NCBI GenBank assembly: GCA_030725745.1
Contig: JANRFH010000057.1
Span: 69,037 to 133,036, forward strand
Length of the DNA stretch: 64,000 nt
Reading direction: 5' to 3'
Source of the DNA: Akkermansiaceae bacterium
Lineage (GTDB): Bacteria > Verrucomicrobiota > Verrucomicrobiia > Verrucomicrobiales > Akkermansiaceae
The notes under the pieces are model-generated. The model was not told the DNA's origin, did not search any database, and was given only the letters and a program-made list of their open reading frames with translations. A program made the position numbers and the translations under genes. Shown one piece after another: positions 27,028 through 34,583 of this stretch. Each line of letters opens with the position of its first letter. The stretch's first letter is position 1.

Positions 27028-27462
27028 ACGCGAATGAACGCGAATTGATTCTGAAAGACGAAGTTTTCGCGCTTGTTTCCTGTGCTATGGAAATTTCCAA
27101 CGGATTGGGACACGGACTACTTGAGAAAAACTACGAGAACGCTCTCGCCGTCGAATTTTCGCACAGACAAATACCATTCGCACAGCAAGTTCGTTTCCCT
27201 GTTAGCTGGCGCAATGTCAAAGTCGGCGAGTTTATTCCCGATCTCATCGCTTACGAGCAGATCGTTGTTGAAACCAAAACCATAGACCGCATTACAGATC
27301 TCGAACGCGGCCAAGTCCTCAACTACCTTCGCATCACCAACCTCCCGGTAGCCATTATCCTCAATTTCAAAAAACCTCGTCTCGAATGGGAGCGCATTGC
27401 ACTCACTCAACGCTCCCAACCACCCACTCTTCATTAGCGTCCATTCGCGTTCATTCGCGGTT
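27016..27462 (+). mobile_element. Inverted-repeat element carrying a GxxExxY gene
   Basis: A 447-bp unit bounded by inverted repeats: left AACCGCGAATGAACGCGAAT continuing GAACGCGAATT, right (reverse complement) AACCGCGAATGAACGCGAAT continuing GGACGCTAAT. The first 21 bases are identical on both sides. The left end lies inside the 3' end of carA and the right end stops 9 bases before the purA start. The enclosed gene starts inside the left repeat and stops at the inner edge of the right one. No transposase is encoded and no target-site duplication is obvious. Gene-free cousins lie at 33362-33450 and 49355-49506. Confidence 0.8.
27024..27437 (+). CDS. GxxExxY protein, PD-(D/E)XK nuclease-like fold
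   Basis: A 137-residue protein. The family motif is GLLEKNY (Gly31, Glu34, Tyr37), and the nuclease-like core is FIPDLI (Asp73) plus VVETKTI (Glu83, Lys85), then GQVLNYLR and the closing IILNF, which matches the GxxExxY/PDDEXK_3 family. All putative catalytic residues are present. Its biological role is unknown. The first seven residues, MNANERE, are encoded by the terminal inverted repeat, and the ATG overlaps the carA stop as ATGA, so translation may be coupled to carA. The gene sits between carA and purA on the same strand. Base composition is lower in GC than both neighbours, consistent with transfer. Confidence 0.92.
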   Translation: MNANERELILKDEVFALVSCAMEISNGLGHGLLEKNYENALAVEFSHRQIPFAQQVRFPVSWRNVKVGEFIPDLIAYEQIVVETKTIDRITDLERGQVLNYLRITNLPVAIILNFKKPRLEWERIALTQRSQPPTLH

Positions 27463-27471
27463 AAATATCAT

Positions 27472-28740
27472 ATGAATACTGTAATTATCGGCCTCCAATG
27501 GGGCGACGAAGGAAAAGGCAAGATTGTCGATTACCTCACCGAAACCGCCGACGTCGTCATCCGCGGCCAAGGCGGCAATAACGCCGGCCACACGGTCATC
27601 GCCAAAGGCACGAAATACGTCCTTCACCTCCTGCCCTCCGGCATCCTCTGGGATGACAAGGTCAACGTGATCGGCAACGGCGTCGTCGTCGATCCCATCG
27701 GCCTCTGCGTCGAGATCGCCCGCATCGAAGGCCAGGGCGTCGTCATCTGCCCGGAAAAACTCCTCATATCCGACCGCGCCCACGTCGTCCTCCCTTTCCA
27801 CAAAGAGCTCGATGCCGCCCGCGAAATCTCCCTCGGCGACCAGAAGATCGGCACCACCAAGCGCGGCATCGGCCCCGCCTACGCGGACAAGGTAAACCGC
27901 TGTGGTCTTCGTATGGCAGACCTGCTAGACCGACCCTTCGCCGAAAAACAGATCACGCGCCGTGTTTCCGAAGTGAATGAGATCCTTGAGAAATACGAGC
28001 TTCCCACCTTCACTGCCGAGGCTGTGATCGAGGAAACCTACGCCGCCTTCGAGCGCCTACGCCCTCACGTCACCAACACCATCCCCGTCCTTCACAAGGC
28101 GTGGAAGGCAAAGCAAAATCTCCTCTTCGAGGGCGCACAAGGCACCCTGCTCGACATCGATTTCGGCACCTACCCTTTCGTCACTTCCTCGAACACCACC
28201 GCAGGAGGCTCCACCACCGGCACCGGCCTCCCGCCGACCGCCATCGAAGCCGTCATCGGTGTCTGCAAGGCCTACACCACCCGTGTCGGCTCCGGCCCCT
28301 TCCCCACCGGCGATGAAGGCCTTTCCAAATATCTCCACGACCTCGGCCGTGAATTCGGTGCCACCACCGGTCGCGCACGCGGCTGCGGCTGGCTCGATAC
28401 CGTCCTGCTCCGCTTCGCCTGCATGGTGAACGGCGTCACTGACCTCGCCGTCACCAACGTCGACGGCCTCGACGAATACGATGAGCTGAAAATCTGCACC
28501 GCCTACGATGTCGATGGCACCATCCACGAGCTACCACCCGCCGACCGCTCATTCTGGGATCGCGCAAAACCCGTTTACGAAACCCTCCTCGGCTGGAAGG
28601 AAGACACCACCGCCTGCACGGAATACGATCAGCTTCCGGAAAACGCCAAAGCCTACCTCAGTCGCCTTTCCGAACTCTGCGACGCACCCATCGCCTTCGT
28701 AGGTGTCGGCCCCGACCGGGTACAGACATTGAAACGGTAA
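27472..28740 (+). CDS. purA: Adenylosuccinate synthetase
   Basis: Converts IMP and aspartate to adenylosuccinate using GTP, the first committed step to AMP. The 422-residue protein begins MNTVIIGLQWGDEGKGKIVD (P-loop-like GDEGKGK with catalytic Asp and the NNAGHTV motif following). Further blocks are GTTKRGIGPAYADK, FEGAQGTLLDIDFGTYPFVT and the GTP-binding TNVDGLDEYDELKICTAY. The start ATG at 27472 lies 9 bases after the inverted repeat of the GxxExxY element, so the element now forms its 5' leader. It is downstream of carA, grouping pyrimidine and purine genes. Confidence 0.97.
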   Translation: MNTVIIGLQWGDEGKGKIVDYLTETADVVIRGQGGNNAGHTVIAKGTKYVLHLLPSGILWDDKVNVIGNGVVVDPIGLCVEIARIEGQGVVICPEKLLISDRAHVVLPFHKELDAAREISLGDQKIGTTKRGIGPAYADKVNRCGLRMADLLDRPFAEKQITRRVSEVNEILEKYELPTFTAEAVIEETYAAFERLRPHVTNTIPVLHKAWKAKQNLLFEGAQGTLLDIDFGTYPFVTSSNTTAGGSTTGTGLPPTAIEAVIGVCKAYTTRVGSGPFPTGDEGLSKYLHDLGREFGATTGRARGCGWLDTVLLRFACMVNGVTDLAVTNVDGLDEYDELKICTAYDVDGTIHELPPADRSFWDRAKPVYETLLGWKEDTTACTEYDQLPENAKAYLSRLSELCDAPIAFVGVGPDRVQTLKR

Positions 28741-28743
28741 ATT

Positions 28744-28756
28744 CATCATATTGATG
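28744..28756. promoter_or_regulatory. Palindrome upstream of vapB, possible toxin-antitoxin operator
   Basis: CATCATATTGATG is a perfect 13-bp palindrome in an AT-rich leader between purA and the vapBC pair. VapBC complexes usually bind palindromes near their own promoter. Binding here is inferred from position only. Confidence 0.35.
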
Positions 28757-28802
28757 CAATTTTTATCTTGTTTTGATGATTTTTGAGGATTATCGTCACC
28801 AC

Positions 28803-29042
28803 ATGAGAATCACTGTAGACATCGAGGAAGACATCCTCACCGATTTGCTCGAAATCACCGGGGACAAGGCCAAAAGCCCAGCCGTTGCCAAAGCAGTCAC
28901 TGAATTCGTCCGGCGGAAAAAAGCCAAGGAGTTCGGCAGGATGATCCGGGAAGGGGAGTTTGACTACCCCGCCCCGCCTAACGACTCCAACGGACTCGAT
29001 CCCGCGAATCCCATTCCGCCCCTTTATCCGGAGACAAAATAA
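28803..29042 (+). CDS. vapB: VapB-type antitoxin
   Basis: A 79-residue protein starting MRITVDIEEDILTDLLEITG, the ribbon-helix-helix-like N-terminus of DUF2191/VapB antitoxins. KSPAVAKAVTEFVRRKKAKEF forms the second helix pair. The C-terminal part (GEFDYPAPPNDSN and the Pro-rich tail) would wrap the toxin. The frame is open upstream to 28773, but ATG 28803 gives the family start. TAATG couples it to the PIN toxin gene with a 1-base overlap. Confidence 0.88.
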   Translation: MRITVDIEEDILTDLLEITGDKAKSPAVAKAVTEFVRRKKAKEFGRMIREGEFDYPAPPNDSNGLDPANPIPPLYPETK

Positions 29043-29467
29043 TGGTTTTGGTGGATTCTTCAGCGTGGATCGAGAGCCTACGCCGGGACGGTGACATGCG
29101 CGTGAAACTCGCTGTCGAGGGACTCCTGGAAGCCTATGAAGCGCAGTGGTGCACCCCCGTCCGTCTTGAAGTTCTAGGTGGTGCCCGAAAAAACGAGCGG
29201 GCGCGTTTGGGGCATCAATTTTCTGTGATTCCCTACCGTATCTGCAAGGAAGACGATTGGGAACGCGCAGTTGCACTTGCCTGGAGATTGCGGGGCGAGG
29301 GTTTGAACATCCCTTGGCTCGATGTGCTCATTGCCTCCATCGCGATTCATGACAACATCCGCCTTTACGCCATCGACAAGCATTTCATCGAGGTTGCAAA
29401 AATCGCGCCCCTGCTCCTCTATCAACCCGGATACGGAGGCAGCTACAACGATCACCAGGGCGGCTAG
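29042..29467 (+). CDS. vapC: VapC-type PIN-domain toxin
   Basis: A 141-residue PIN ribonuclease. Acidic active-site residues are visible as Asp5 in VLVDSSAWIE, Glu in VRLEVLGG, Asp in IPWLDVLIAS and Asp in LYAIDKHF. VapC toxins cleave tRNA or rRNA when not bound by VapB. The gene overlaps vapB by one base. The active site is complete, so the pair looks functional. The C-terminus (YQPGYGGSYNDHQGG) is longer and more polar than usual. Confidence 0.9.
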   Translation: MVLVDSSAWIESLRRDGDMRVKLAVEGLLEAYEAQWCTPVRLEVLGGARKNERARLGHQFSVIPYRICKEDDWERAVALAWRLRGEGLNIPWLDVLIASIAIHDNIRLYAIDKHFIEVAKIAPLLLYQPGYGGSYNDHQGG

Positions 29468-29478
29468 CAACCACTACA

Positions 29479-29508
29479 TTGAAGGTTGAGAATTGAAATT
29501 TGAGAGTT
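29479..29508 (+). repeat. Heptamer array before uppS
   Basis: TTGAAGG TTGAGAA TTGAAAT TTGAGAG TT: four clear seven-base units of pattern TTGARRN ending 1 base before the GTG start of uppS. The final GAGAG could serve as a weak ribosome-binding site. Confidence 0.75.
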
Positions 29509-29509
29509 A

Positions 29510-30199
29510 GTGAAACACATCGCAATCATCATGGACGGCAATGGCCGTTGGGCGAAGGAACGTGGACTCCCCCGTGCCGAAGGTCATCGCGCAGGAGCGG
29601 AATCCGTACGCGAAGTCATGGACGCCTGCAAGGAGCTAGGTGTGAAGTATCTCACCCTCTACGCCTTTTCTTCGGAAAACTGGAACCGCCCCGAGGCTGA
29701 AATCGAAGCCCTGATGACTCTACTCGACACTTTCCTCGATGAAAAAGCCGAGGAACTCGACAAGCAGAACGTCCGCCTCAAAGCCATCGGCCAGATCGAG
29801 CGCTTGCCACAATCCACTCGTGACCGGCTCGAACGAATCCAGGCACACACTGCAAAAAACGACTCCATGACCCTCGTCCTCGCCCTCTCATACGGCGCCC
29901 GCGAGGAAATCACCCACGCAGCAAAATCCATCGCCCAAGCTGCCATCGACGGCAAAATTTCCCCCGAAGACATCACCAACGATCTCTTCGCGCAGCACCT
30001 CTACACCGCAGACATCCCGGATCCCGACCTGCTCATTCGCACTTCCGGCGAAATGCGCATTTCCAATTTCCTCCTCTGGCAAATCTCCTACTCGGAAATC
30101 GTCATCGTGAAAAAAATGTGGCCGGACTTCCGACAAGGCGATCTCTTCGCCGCCGTCGAGGAATTCAACAAACGCCACCGCCGATTCGGAGCGCTTTAG
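29510..30199 (+). CDS. uppS: Undecaprenyl diphosphate synthase (cis-prenyltransferase)
   Basis: Makes the C55 lipid carrier for peptidoglycan and O-antigen synthesis. The 229-residue protein starts at GTG 29510: MKHIAIIMDGNGRWAKERGL with catalytic Asp9 and the RAEGHRAGAE block, then LTLYAFSSENWNRP, and the C-terminal DLLIRTSGEMRISNFLLWQ. Length is normal. The start lies directly behind a heptamer array and no other ribosome-binding site is visible. It converges with the RND operon 10 bases after its stop. Confidence 0.96.
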   Translation: MKHIAIIMDGNGRWAKERGLPRAEGHRAGAESVREVMDACKELGVKYLTLYAFSSENWNRPEAEIEALMTLLDTFLDEKAEELDKQNVRLKAIGQIERLPQSTRDRLERIQAHTAKNDSMTLVLALSYGAREEITHAAKSIAQAAIDGKISPEDITNDLFAQHLYTADIPDPDLLIRTSGEMRISNFLLWQISYSEIVIVKKMWPDFRQGDLFAAVEEFNKRHRRFGAL

Positions 30200-30209
30200 T
30201 CATTACTCC

Positions 30210-33200
30210 TCACTGCATCGGCTTTTTATCCAATCCCAGATAAGCGCGGAGAAATTTCCGGATATCGTTGATGATAATGAACAACACCGGCAGCAGGAAC
30301 AGGGTGATCACCGTCGCGAAAACGATCCCGAATGCCAGCGAAGCCGCCATTGGTTTGAGGAACTGAGCCTGGACTTCCTTTTCCATGAGCAAGGGTGCTA
30401 GCCCGAAGAAGGTTGTTAGCGAGGTGAGTAGGATCGCGCGAAAACGATCCACTCCAGCCCGCCTGACAGCCACATCAAGAGAATGCCCTTCGTCCTGAAG
30501 GTCGTTCACCGCGCAGACCAGCACGAGCGAATCGTTCACCACCACCCCCGACAGCGCCAGGATGCCGAAGACCGACAGGATCGAGATCGGAATACCCATG
30601 ATGTAGTGACCCATAAGTGCTCCGATGATTCCGAAAGGAATGACTGCCATGATGATAAGCGGCTTCAGATAACTCCGCAGCGGAATCGCGATGAGCACGT
30701 AAATAAAAACGATGGAAAACGCGAATCCCTTCAGAAGCGATCCGAGTGATTTTTTCCGCTCCTCTACCTCGCCACTTTCCGTGATCGAAATCGAAGGATG
30801 TCTTGCTAGGAACTCAGGGAAAAACTCTTCTTCCAAACGTTCGGTGATCAGATCCGAGGAAGTCTTCGATTTGTCCACCGAGGCCTCAATGGTCACTACC
30901 CGCGTATTATCGATGCGCTCGATGGAGGCAAGAGCTTCAGAAAATTCCGTATCGGCGATCACGGTGAAAGGCACCGCTGACCCATCCGGCGCACGCACCC
31001 GCATCTCGCGCAGCGTTTCCAATGATCCGCGCTGTTCTTCCGGATACCTCACCATCACGCGCAGCTCATCACGCCCACGCTGCACACGCTGCGCCTCGCG
31101 TCCATAGAAGGCATCACGCACTCCCAGCGCCAGATCCCTGCGAGTGAAACCCGCCGCCTCACCCACAGGCGTAATCGAATAAACGATCTCCGGCTTCCCG
31201 GATTTAAAGGAATCATTCACATCGAACGTCCCCGGATAGGTGGCGACTTGCTCAGCCACTTCCTTCGCCGCGCGTTCTAGCTCCTCTAGATTATCGCTCT
31301 CCAGATTGATCGCCAAATCCCCTCCCGGCGGCCCGGCGGTCGCGTTAAATATCAGCGAGCGCGCTCCCGCCACCTCACCCACCGCTTTCCTCCAGTCCTT
31401 CACGATTTGATCAGTCGGAAGAAACTCCCTCTCGGTAGATCGAGTCAACTCCGTGACCACCGATGAACTCGTGTTCGAACTCGCGGAAATCTGAATCTCA
31501 GTGAAAGGGTTGTGACCGTATTTTTCACGATACTGCTTACCCAGCTTCCTCGCCTCATCCGCCATGCGCTCGGACTGGCTGTGCAGGTATTCTACCGATT
31601 GTCCCTGCTCGAGATTTAGGTTCGCACTGACGTTGTCGTTGTAGATATTAGGAAAAAACACGAAGCGCAACTGACCTGCGGGAAACAAGCCGATCACCAA
31701 AATGAACACGGCGACAAACGACGCCAGCACCGCATAGCGCCACGGGATCGCCCAGGCAATGGCCGGTTTGTAGCATTTTTCCACGAAGTCATTAAGTCCA
31801 CTGGACACCCCCCTCTGTAGTCTAACAAAAGACTTAGTAACTGGATTCTTCGCCTTCTTGTGAACATTGAGGTGCGCCAAGTGAGCGGGTAGGATCAGCT
31901 TCGATTCAATCAGCGAAAAGATCAGACAAAAGATCACTGTGGTCGCGATCTGACCGAAGACATTGCCCAGCCGTCCGCTGACTTGAGTCAGTGGTAGAAA
32001 GGCCGCGATCGTGGTAATCACCCCGAAGGTCGCCGGTGTCACGACCCTACTCACCCCACTGACGGTTGTTGCGATGGCATTTTCATCGCCATCCCCCTTC
32101 GCTTCTTTTTCAGAATAAATAGACTCACCGATGACAATCGCATCGTCCACCACGATGCCGAGCACCACGAGGAAACCGAACGCGGAGATGACGTTCACCG
32201 ACATATCGACACCTGGTATCTGGAAGAGAGTCACCGCACCTGCCAAAGAAACGGGAATGCCCAGCGCCACCCAGAAGGCCAGCCGTAGATTCAGGAATAG
32301 CATCAGAATTCCCAACACGAGCGCAACACCGATTACCCCGTTCTTGCCCAGCAGCACGAGCCTGTCTCGGATATTCGTCGAGCCATCGAGCCAGCTCGCG
32401 ATCTTCACGCCCTCAGGCAAATCCTTAAATTCCTCCACCACCTTCCTCGCCTGCTTCACTGCGTCGATGATGTCATCCTGCCCCTCGGTGACGACTTTCA
32501 GGCTGGTTGTCGCCTCACCACGGAAACGGTTTAAAAATTTCTGATCCACGAAGGCATCCCGCACCTGCGCCACATCCCTCACGAAGATCCGCGTGCCGTC
32601 CGCGTTTGTCCTTACCGGGATGTTTTCGAAATCTGCCTTCCGGTATGCCTGATCCCTCGCCCGCAGGGAAATATCACCCCGATCCGACCTCACATCGCCC
32701 CCGCCCAGATCGAGCGAATTGTTAGAAACCGCATTTGCCACTTCCTCAAAGGTCAGCCCATACACTCTGAGCTGCTCCTCGGATGGCTCGATGGAAATCT
32801 CGTAATCCCGAGATCCGAACGTCTCCACTAGCGAAATCGCCGGCTGTGCCAGCAACCTGTCTCGCAGTTCTCGCGCGGTCTCCTTCCTGAGCGCTTCGTT
32901 TCCCGAGCCATAGACCTCGATCCAAATGACCTGGTTGCTGCGCTTGTTTTCCTTCACCACCGGCTTCTCCGCCTGCTCCGGCAAGGTCGGGATCGCATCC
33001 ACCTGCACCTTCACATCATCCAGTAGCTTCTCGATGGAATACTTCTCGATAGCCTCCACCGTGACCGTGGCGAGGCTGTCGGTGCTTTCCGAACGGATCT
33101 CCTCGATGCCGCTCACCGACTCCAGAGACTCCTCGATGCGGATGGAAACACCACGCTCCACGTTCTCCGGAGTGCCCCCACGTATTGGCACCGTGATAGT

Positions 33201-33344
33201 CACGGATTCTGCCGCAAAGGCAGGAAAGCCTTCTTTCCTAACTGTCAGAGAGGAAAAAATTCCCGCCGCCAAGATGGAGAACATCAGAATGTTCGCCACG
33301 ACCGGATTGGACGCGAACCAGGTGATGAAAGGATGTTTGTTCAC
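30210..33344 (-). CDS. RND-family multidrug/solute efflux permease
   Basis: A 1044-residue inner-membrane pump of the HAE1/AcrB class: one N-terminal helix, a large periplasmic loop, six helices, a second loop and five helices. The proton-relay aspartates are present in GIVVDDAIVIGESIY (TM4). The second half repeats the pattern with LSGVVVNDSLVLVCAVNDLQ. It is the last gene of a minus-strand operon OMF-adaptor-permease. Substrate is unknown. Between it and the adaptor gene lies a gene-free inverted-repeat element. Confidence 0.95.
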   Translation of the reverse strand: MNKHPFITWFASNPVVANILMFSILAAGIFSSLTVRKEGFPAFAAESVTITVPIRGGTPENVERGVSIRIEESLESVSGIEEIRSESTDSLATVTVEAIEKYSIEKLLDDVKVQVDAIPTLPEQAEKPVVKENKRSNQVIWIEVYGSGNEALRKETARELRDRLLAQPAISLVETFGSRDYEISIEPSEEQLRVYGLTFEEVANAVSNNSLDLGGGDVRSDRGDISLRARDQAYRKADFENIPVRTNADGTRIFVRDVAQVRDAFVDQKFLNRFRGEATTSLKVVTEGQDDIIDAVKQARKVVEEFKDLPEGVKIASWLDGSTNIRDRLVLLGKNGVIGVALVLGILMLFLNLRLAFWVALGIPVSLAGAVTLFQIPGVDMSVNVISAFGFLVVLGIVVDDAIVIGESIYSEKEAKGDGDENAIATTVSGVSRVVTPATFGVITTIAAFLPLTQVSGRLGNVFGQIATTVIFCLIFSLIESKLILPAHLAHLNVHKKAKNPVTKSFVRLQRGVSSGLNDFVEKCYKPAIAWAIPWRYAVLASFVAVFILVIGLFPAGQLRFVFFPNIYNDNVSANLNLEQGQSVEYLHSQSERMADEARKLGKQYREKYGHNPFTEIQISASSNTSSSVVTELTRSTEREFLPTDQIVKDWRKAVGEVAGARSLIFNATAGPPGGDLAINLESDNLEELERAAKEVAEQVATYPGTFDVNDSFKSGKPEIVYSITPVGEAAGFTRRDLALGVRDAFYGREAQRVQRGRDELRVMVRYPEEQRGSLETLREMRVRAPDGSAVPFTVIADTEFSEALASIERIDNTRVVTIEASVDKSKTSSDLITERLEEEFFPEFLARHPSISITESGEVEERKKSLGSLLKGFAFSIVFIYVLIAIPLRSYLKPLIIMAVIPFGIIGALMGHYIMGIPISILSVFGILALSGVVVNDSLVLVCAVNDLQDEGHSLDVAVRRAGVDRFRAILLTSLTTFFGLAPLLMEKEVQAQFLKPMAASLAFGIVFATVITLFLLPVLFIIINDIRKFLRAYLGLDKKPMQ

Positions 33345-33361
33345 TTGGTAGATGGGAATTC

Positions 33362-33450
33362 AACCGCGAATAGACGCGAATGGACGCTAATAATGGGCAC
33401 GGAGAAATTCATGAAAAAGAATTCGCGTTCATTCGCGTTCATTCGCGGTT
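33362..33450. repeat. Gene-free inverted-repeat element inside the RND operon
   Basis: Left arm AACCGCGAATAGACGCGAAT plus GGACGCTAAT, right arm (reverse complement) AACCGCGAATGAACGCGAAT plus GAACGCGAAT; about 25 of 30 positions pair across a 29-base centre. It belongs to the same repeat family as the ends of the GxxExxY element. The last codons and stop of the adaptor gene (TANERE, TGA) are inside its right arm. Confidence 0.85.
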
Positions 33451-34577
33451 TGGTCTTTCTCCGCCGGTTTCACCTTCATCCCCGTCCGGAAATTACTCAG
33501 TGGCCGCGTCACAATGTTTAGCTCGCCTGTTTCAGCTTCTAGCGGTCTCACAAAAGCCTGCCCGTCATCTGTGTGAATGCGTTCCGCCTCCACTCTCTTG
33601 AGTTTCCCCTCTCCGTCCATGACCCAGACATAACAGTCTTCCACAAACGCGGCCTCAGGAATTTTGTAAGAGTCCTTGATCGGTTTCGCTGTGATGCTCG
33701 CATTCGCAAAAATTCCCACCGGCAGTGGTGATTTTCCCTCTGCAAAAGGATCGATCACTTCGGCTACTGCAAAAATCACTTGGTTCTGCTGATCCACCGT
33801 CGGCTCCATGCGAACAAGGGTAGCCTCCCAAGCTTCGCCAGGCTTGAGCGGACTCGTCAGCGTTGCTTTCGCGGGTATGTCCACACGTACCGCCTGCTCA
33901 GCCGTCAGCGGCAGGCGTATCTCCACTTTCTCCGTAGAAACCAATGTCCCGAGTGAGGTCTGCGAGGATGCTTGGTTGCCCGGAGAGGCGCTGCGTGCCG
34001 TGATGATCGCCGCAAATGGAGCTCTCACTTCCGTGCGTTCCAAGTCCGCGCGCGCCTTGTCGATCTGTGCCTGCACCGCCTCCATATCCGCCTTCGCCGC
34101 CGCGAGTTGTGGCTTCCGCAGGACGAAATCCGATGCCGTCGCAAGCTCCCTGCCAGATGCCTTCCAATCCCCCGCCGCCTGCTCCGCCCGGATCTCTTCT
34201 TCGGCGTAGGTGCGCTCAGCCACCGTCAGCGCGGACTCTTGTTGTGCCAAAGCCGCCACATAATCCGTCGGATCGATTTTCACCAAGACGTGTTCGGTAT
34301 CTACCGTCTCACCGACGCGGAATTTCGGCGAAACATAGTTGATCTTTCCACTCACCTGCGGCGTCAGTCCCGTTTCAAAATAGGCAGTGACTGTGCCGTA
34401 GCTATTGACCGGCGGCGCATGTTCCTGCGGAGAAACCTTCGCCAGATCAACGATCGGCACCACTGGTGGTGGCTGCTTGCTCTCCGGCTTCGGCTTGAGT
34501 GAGACGAGTATTTTAAAGCCGACGAAGGCCAACAAGATGATGCCCAGCGGGATGATGATTTTGAGAGCGACTTTCAT
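33429..34577 (-). CDS. RND periplasmic adaptor (membrane fusion protein, HlyD family)
   Basis: A 382-residue adaptor anchored by an N-terminal helix (LKIIIPLGIILLAFVGFKIL). The biotinyl-lipoyl halves are TGLTPQVSGKINYVSPKFRVGE, split in two by a coiled-coil hairpin, and ERTEVRAPFAAIITARSASPGNQ-type sequence; beta-barrel and membrane-proximal domains follow. It links the permease to the outer-membrane factor encoded immediately upstream. The last six residues, TANERE, are encoded by an inverted repeat at 33421-33450, so its natural C-terminus has been changed. Confidence 0.92.
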   Translation of the reverse strand: MKVALKIIIPLGIILLAFVGFKILVSLKPKPESKQPPPVVPIVDLAKVSPQEHAPPVNSYGTVTAYFETGLTPQVSGKINYVSPKFRVGETVDTEHVLVKIDPTDYVAALAQQESALTVAERTYAEEEIRAEQAAGDWKASGRELATASDFVLRKPQLAAAKADMEAVQAQIDKARADLERTEVRAPFAAIITARSASPGNQASSQTSLGTLVSTEKVEIRLPLTAEQAVRVDIPAKATLTSPLKPGEAWEATLVRMEPTVDQQNQVIFAVAEVIDPFAEGKSPLPVGIFANASITAKPIKDSYKIPEAAFVEDCYVWVMDGEGKLKRVEAERIHTDDGQAFVRPLEAETGELNIVTRPLSNFRTGMKVKPAEKDQTANERE

Positions 34578-34583
34578 GTTCGG

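Noticed and set aside
27016-27462. Calling the GxxExxY element a classical insertion sequence
   Set aside because: No transposase motif and no clear target-site duplication; the inverted arms are internally repetitive, unlike normal IS ends.
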